Shown here one piece after another: positions 4,499 through 6,014 of a DNA stretch of 6,014 bases. The stretch is from assembly GCA_019136335.1 (NCBI GenBank), contig JAGVUK010000107.1:1-6014 (forward strand), read 5' to 3'. A model generated the notes under the pieces. The model did not search any database, was not told where the DNA came from, and was given only the letters and a program-made list of their open reading frames with translations. Each line of letters begins with the position of its first letter. Within the stretch, counting starts at the first letter, position 1. Position numbers and translations under genes: made by a program. The DNA comes from Methanomicrobiales archaeon (lineage in GTDB: Archaea; Halobacteriota; Methanomicrobia; Methanomicrobiales; Methanoculleaceae).

Positions 4499-5761
4499 AT
4501 GTTACGAAGATTCTGGAGCATCCTTGCCATTATGTGCATCCTCGCTCTGGCCGGTCCCGTCCTCGCGGCCCCGGCGGCGGAGGACCTGTCGCAGCTCCTC
4601 CCCCCGGGCGATGCCCGGGAGGCGAGCCCGGCGACAGTAGTGTTCGCGCGGGGGGATGACCTCATAGATGAACTTCCGGAGAGTATGGAGGTCATAGGGA
4701 GGTATGAAGTCACCATTGATCCGGCGGAGGTCTTTGCGATCCAGCCTATCAACCTCGATAACCCCATTCAGGTGAAGAGAGATACGCCGATCGGCGCACT
4801 GGACGCAGTGGCCAGGACGGGAGCGTTGAATTACTCGACATACCTTTCCAGGGCCAAAAACGTGTTGATGATCGAAAACATCAACGACTATGGTGACCAG
4901 GAAAACCGGCACTGGTACGCGTTCTATAACAATGGAACCTACACCATCGCAAGCCGGGATATGTGGAAGTACTCCGTATCCAACGATGAAACCATCTGGT
5001 TCATCTACTGTGATCTCACGGATTACGACCCCCAGCGGGAATATTTCTGGGACTGGGCCGTTGCAGGGCTGTCGATCAAGGTCACGCATGGTACTAACGT
5101 CACGCCAGTACCCGTCACGCCAGTACCCGTCACGCCAGTACCCGTCACGCCAGTACCCGTCACGCCAGTACCCGTTGGGGAGCAGAGTCTCATCGACGTG
5201 ATCGCCACGAACGATAACCTGTCGTTCTTTGCGGTCTTGCTCAACGCAACAGACCTGGTGACCACGTTGCAGAGCGGCGGGCCGTATACGGTCTTTGCGC
5301 CGAACAACGATGCGTTCGGCAACCTGTCGCGCGAAGCCTTCTCCAGGATCCTCGTCGATCAAAACGAGCGGACGCGGGTTCTCTCCGCCCACGTGGTCAA
5401 CGGTAGCTACACGACCGCAGATCTCCTGGATATGACGCAGGGCGGGAATACCACGACGCTCAGCACCCTTGCCGGGGAGAACCTGACGGTCTCCGCGAAC
5501 GGCAGCGTGCTCTACGTCAACAACGCCACGATCACCGTCCCGGACATCAATGCCAGTAACGGCGTCATCCATATCATCGATAAGGTCCTTGGCCTGCCAG
5601 CAGAGGGGCCGGCGCCGATCACAACACCCCCGGTGGTGACACCGACGCCGACCACACCAGCGGTGGTGACTCCGATGCCGATCACGCCCCCGGTGGTGAC
5701 ACCAGTGCCGATCACGCCCCCGGTGGTGACACCGATGTCGACCATGCCCATGGCGGGGTAA
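4499..5761 (+). CDS. Secreted DUF4430-like / FAS1 (fasciclin) domain surface protein with Pro-Thr repeat linkers
   Basis: A 420-residue predicted exported protein. A Sec signal (MLRR, then a hydrophobic core to about 20, cleavage near VLA-AP at 23/24) is followed by four parts. Residues about 75-195 resemble DUF4430: IGALDAVARTG, then RHWYAFYNNGTY, then a Trp/Tyr-rich end. Residues 202-226 are TPVPV five times. Residues 228 to about 366 are a FAS1 adhesion domain, with the H1-type PYTVFAPNNDAF at 262-273 and the H2-type NGVIHIIDKVLGL at 354-366. Residues 376-415 are four Thr/Pro/Val decapeptides. Twelve N-x-S/T sequons (nine from residue 240 on) suggest N-glycosylation. No C-terminal membrane helix, PGF-CTERM or lipobox is seen, so anchoring is unclear; the protein may be released or bound to the S-layer. 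FAS1 domains generally mediate adhesion, so a cell-surface or aggregation role is inferred. An adjacent ATG at 4496 is an alternative start. Confidence 0.88.
   Translation: MLRRFWSILAIMCILALAGPVLAAPAAEDLSQLLPPGDAREASPATVVFARGDDLIDELPESMEVIGRYEVTIDPAEVFAIQPINLDNPIQVKRDTPIGALDAVARTGALNYSTYLSRAKNVLMIENINDYGDQENRHWYAFYNNGTYTIASRDMWKYSVSNDETIWFIYCDLTDYDPQREYFWDWAVAGLSIKVTHGTNVTPVPVTPVPVTPVPVTPVPVTPVPVGEQSLIDVIATNDNLSFFAVLLNATDLVTTLQSGGPYTVFAPNNDAFGNLSREAFSRILVDQNERTRVLSAHVVNGSYTTADLLDMTQGGNTTTLSTLAGENLTVSANGSVLYVNNATITVPDINASNGVIHIIDKVLGLPAEGPAPITTPPVVTPTPTTPAVVTPMPITPPVVTPVPITPPVVTPMSTMPMAG
5101..5175 (+). repeat. Perfect 15-bp tandem repeat, 5 copies (TPVPV linker)
   Basis: The unit CACGCCAGTACCCGT is repeated five times with no mismatch, inside the fasciclin-protein gene. 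Fifteen bases is a multiple of three, so copy-number change would lengthen or shorten the linker by five residues without breaking the frame. Identity at the DNA level, including third positions, points to recent expansion by slippage or unequal recombination. Confidence 0.97.
5624..5743 (+). repeat. Imperfect 30-bp tandem repeat, 4 copies (TPPVVTPMPI-type tail)
   Basis: Four 30-base units (5624-5653, 5654-5683, 5684-5713, 5714-5743) encode ten-residue segments based on TPPVVTPMPI. The middle units are the most alike; the first and last diverge (TPT and MST endings). Each unit keeps the CCGGTGGTGAC-type core with small changes, so this array is older than the perfect 15-bp array upstream. It forms the C-terminal Thr/Pro tail of the fasciclin protein. 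Confidence 0.9.
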
Positions 5762-6014
5762 TGATGACCCCGGCATCACCGGTTGCGGCGGCCCGTGCCT
5801 GTCCGAGGACGACACACGGCCGCCACTTCCACCTCTTTGTACCCGGCGGTAACCGGGAGCGGGGGCCTCTGGAGGCGCTCCGTGAGCGGAAGGCTTTGCC
5901 GGCGATGGGGTATGACAGGTCTTCCAGCCCGGGAGGGCGCCTGAACTGGAAGTCATCCGGGGACTTTTCGGGAGCGTTCGGCAACCCGGCTCCAGCCATC
6001 CCGGGAATCCCCCC
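5762..6014. other. Terminal stretch without a confident gene
   Basis: These 253 bases follow the fasciclin-protein stop. A plus-strand frame opens at ATG 5761 (overlapping the stop as TAATG) and stays open to the window edge for 84 codons. Its product is Pro/Arg/Gly/Ser-rich, with no recognisable motif. A minus-strand frame across the region is equally featureless and runs into the repeat array. A small hairpin GCCTC/GAGGC lies near 5865-5876. There is no clear T-run terminator directly after 5761. Confidence 0.4.

Noticed and set aside
5101..5175. CRISPR-like array
   Set aside because: The units are contiguous 15-mers with no spacers and are translated in frame.
4502..5956. 484-codon open frame on the minus strand opposite the fasciclin-protein gene
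   Set aside because: The plus strand has a signal peptide, two recognisable domains and a good ribosome site. The minus frame is low-complexity (repeated YWRDG from the tandem array) and is a by-product of high GC and the repeats.

Overview
The window looks like chromosomal DNA from a high-GC euryarchaeal methanogen, most likely Methanomicrobiales and probably near Methanoculleus. This rests on four things: the archaeal Kae1-Bud32 fusion, the small archaeal zinc protein eL40, an archaeal-type Thi4, and TATA-box promoters with poly-T terminators. The genus is an inference from protein resemblance, not a database result.

Left part (1-1710, plus strand): a translation and nucleotide-hygiene cluster. 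It starts with the 3' part of the Kae1-Bud32 tRNA t6A gene. A HAM1/RdgB-type XTP/dITP pyrophosphatase follows, overlapping it by 4 bases (GTGA). A separate promoter then drives ribosomal protein eL40, which is followed by a T5 terminator.

Middle (1754-3007, minus strand): a Bles03 (C11orf68-like, 'putative phosphothreonine lyase domain') protein lies downstream of a broken thi4 gene. The thi4 remnant has three independent-looking lesions. It lacks about 68-70 residues after the GGGMWG motif, it has a one-base frameshift in a G run, and it has a Gly-to-Val change in the dinucleotide-binding loop.

Right part (3148-5761, plus strand): an intact HtpX-type M48 membrane metalloprotease, probably leaderless, ends in a hairpin plus T6 terminator. 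A 466-base stretch without a confident gene follows. It holds GC-rich inverted repeats, then a sharp AT-rich promoter, then a leader with a small candidate ORF. Next comes a secreted, sequon-rich protein with a DUF4430-like domain, a perfect 5 x 15-bp TPVPV linker, a FAS1 (fasciclin) domain and a second Thr/Pro tail of four 30-bp units. The last 253 bases hold no confident gene.

I see no CRISPR array, tRNA, rRNA, insertion sequence or defence system. The most informative items are the decayed thi4 gene and the repeat-linked fasciclin protein with its long leader. I do not find convincing evidence of a new multi-gene system.
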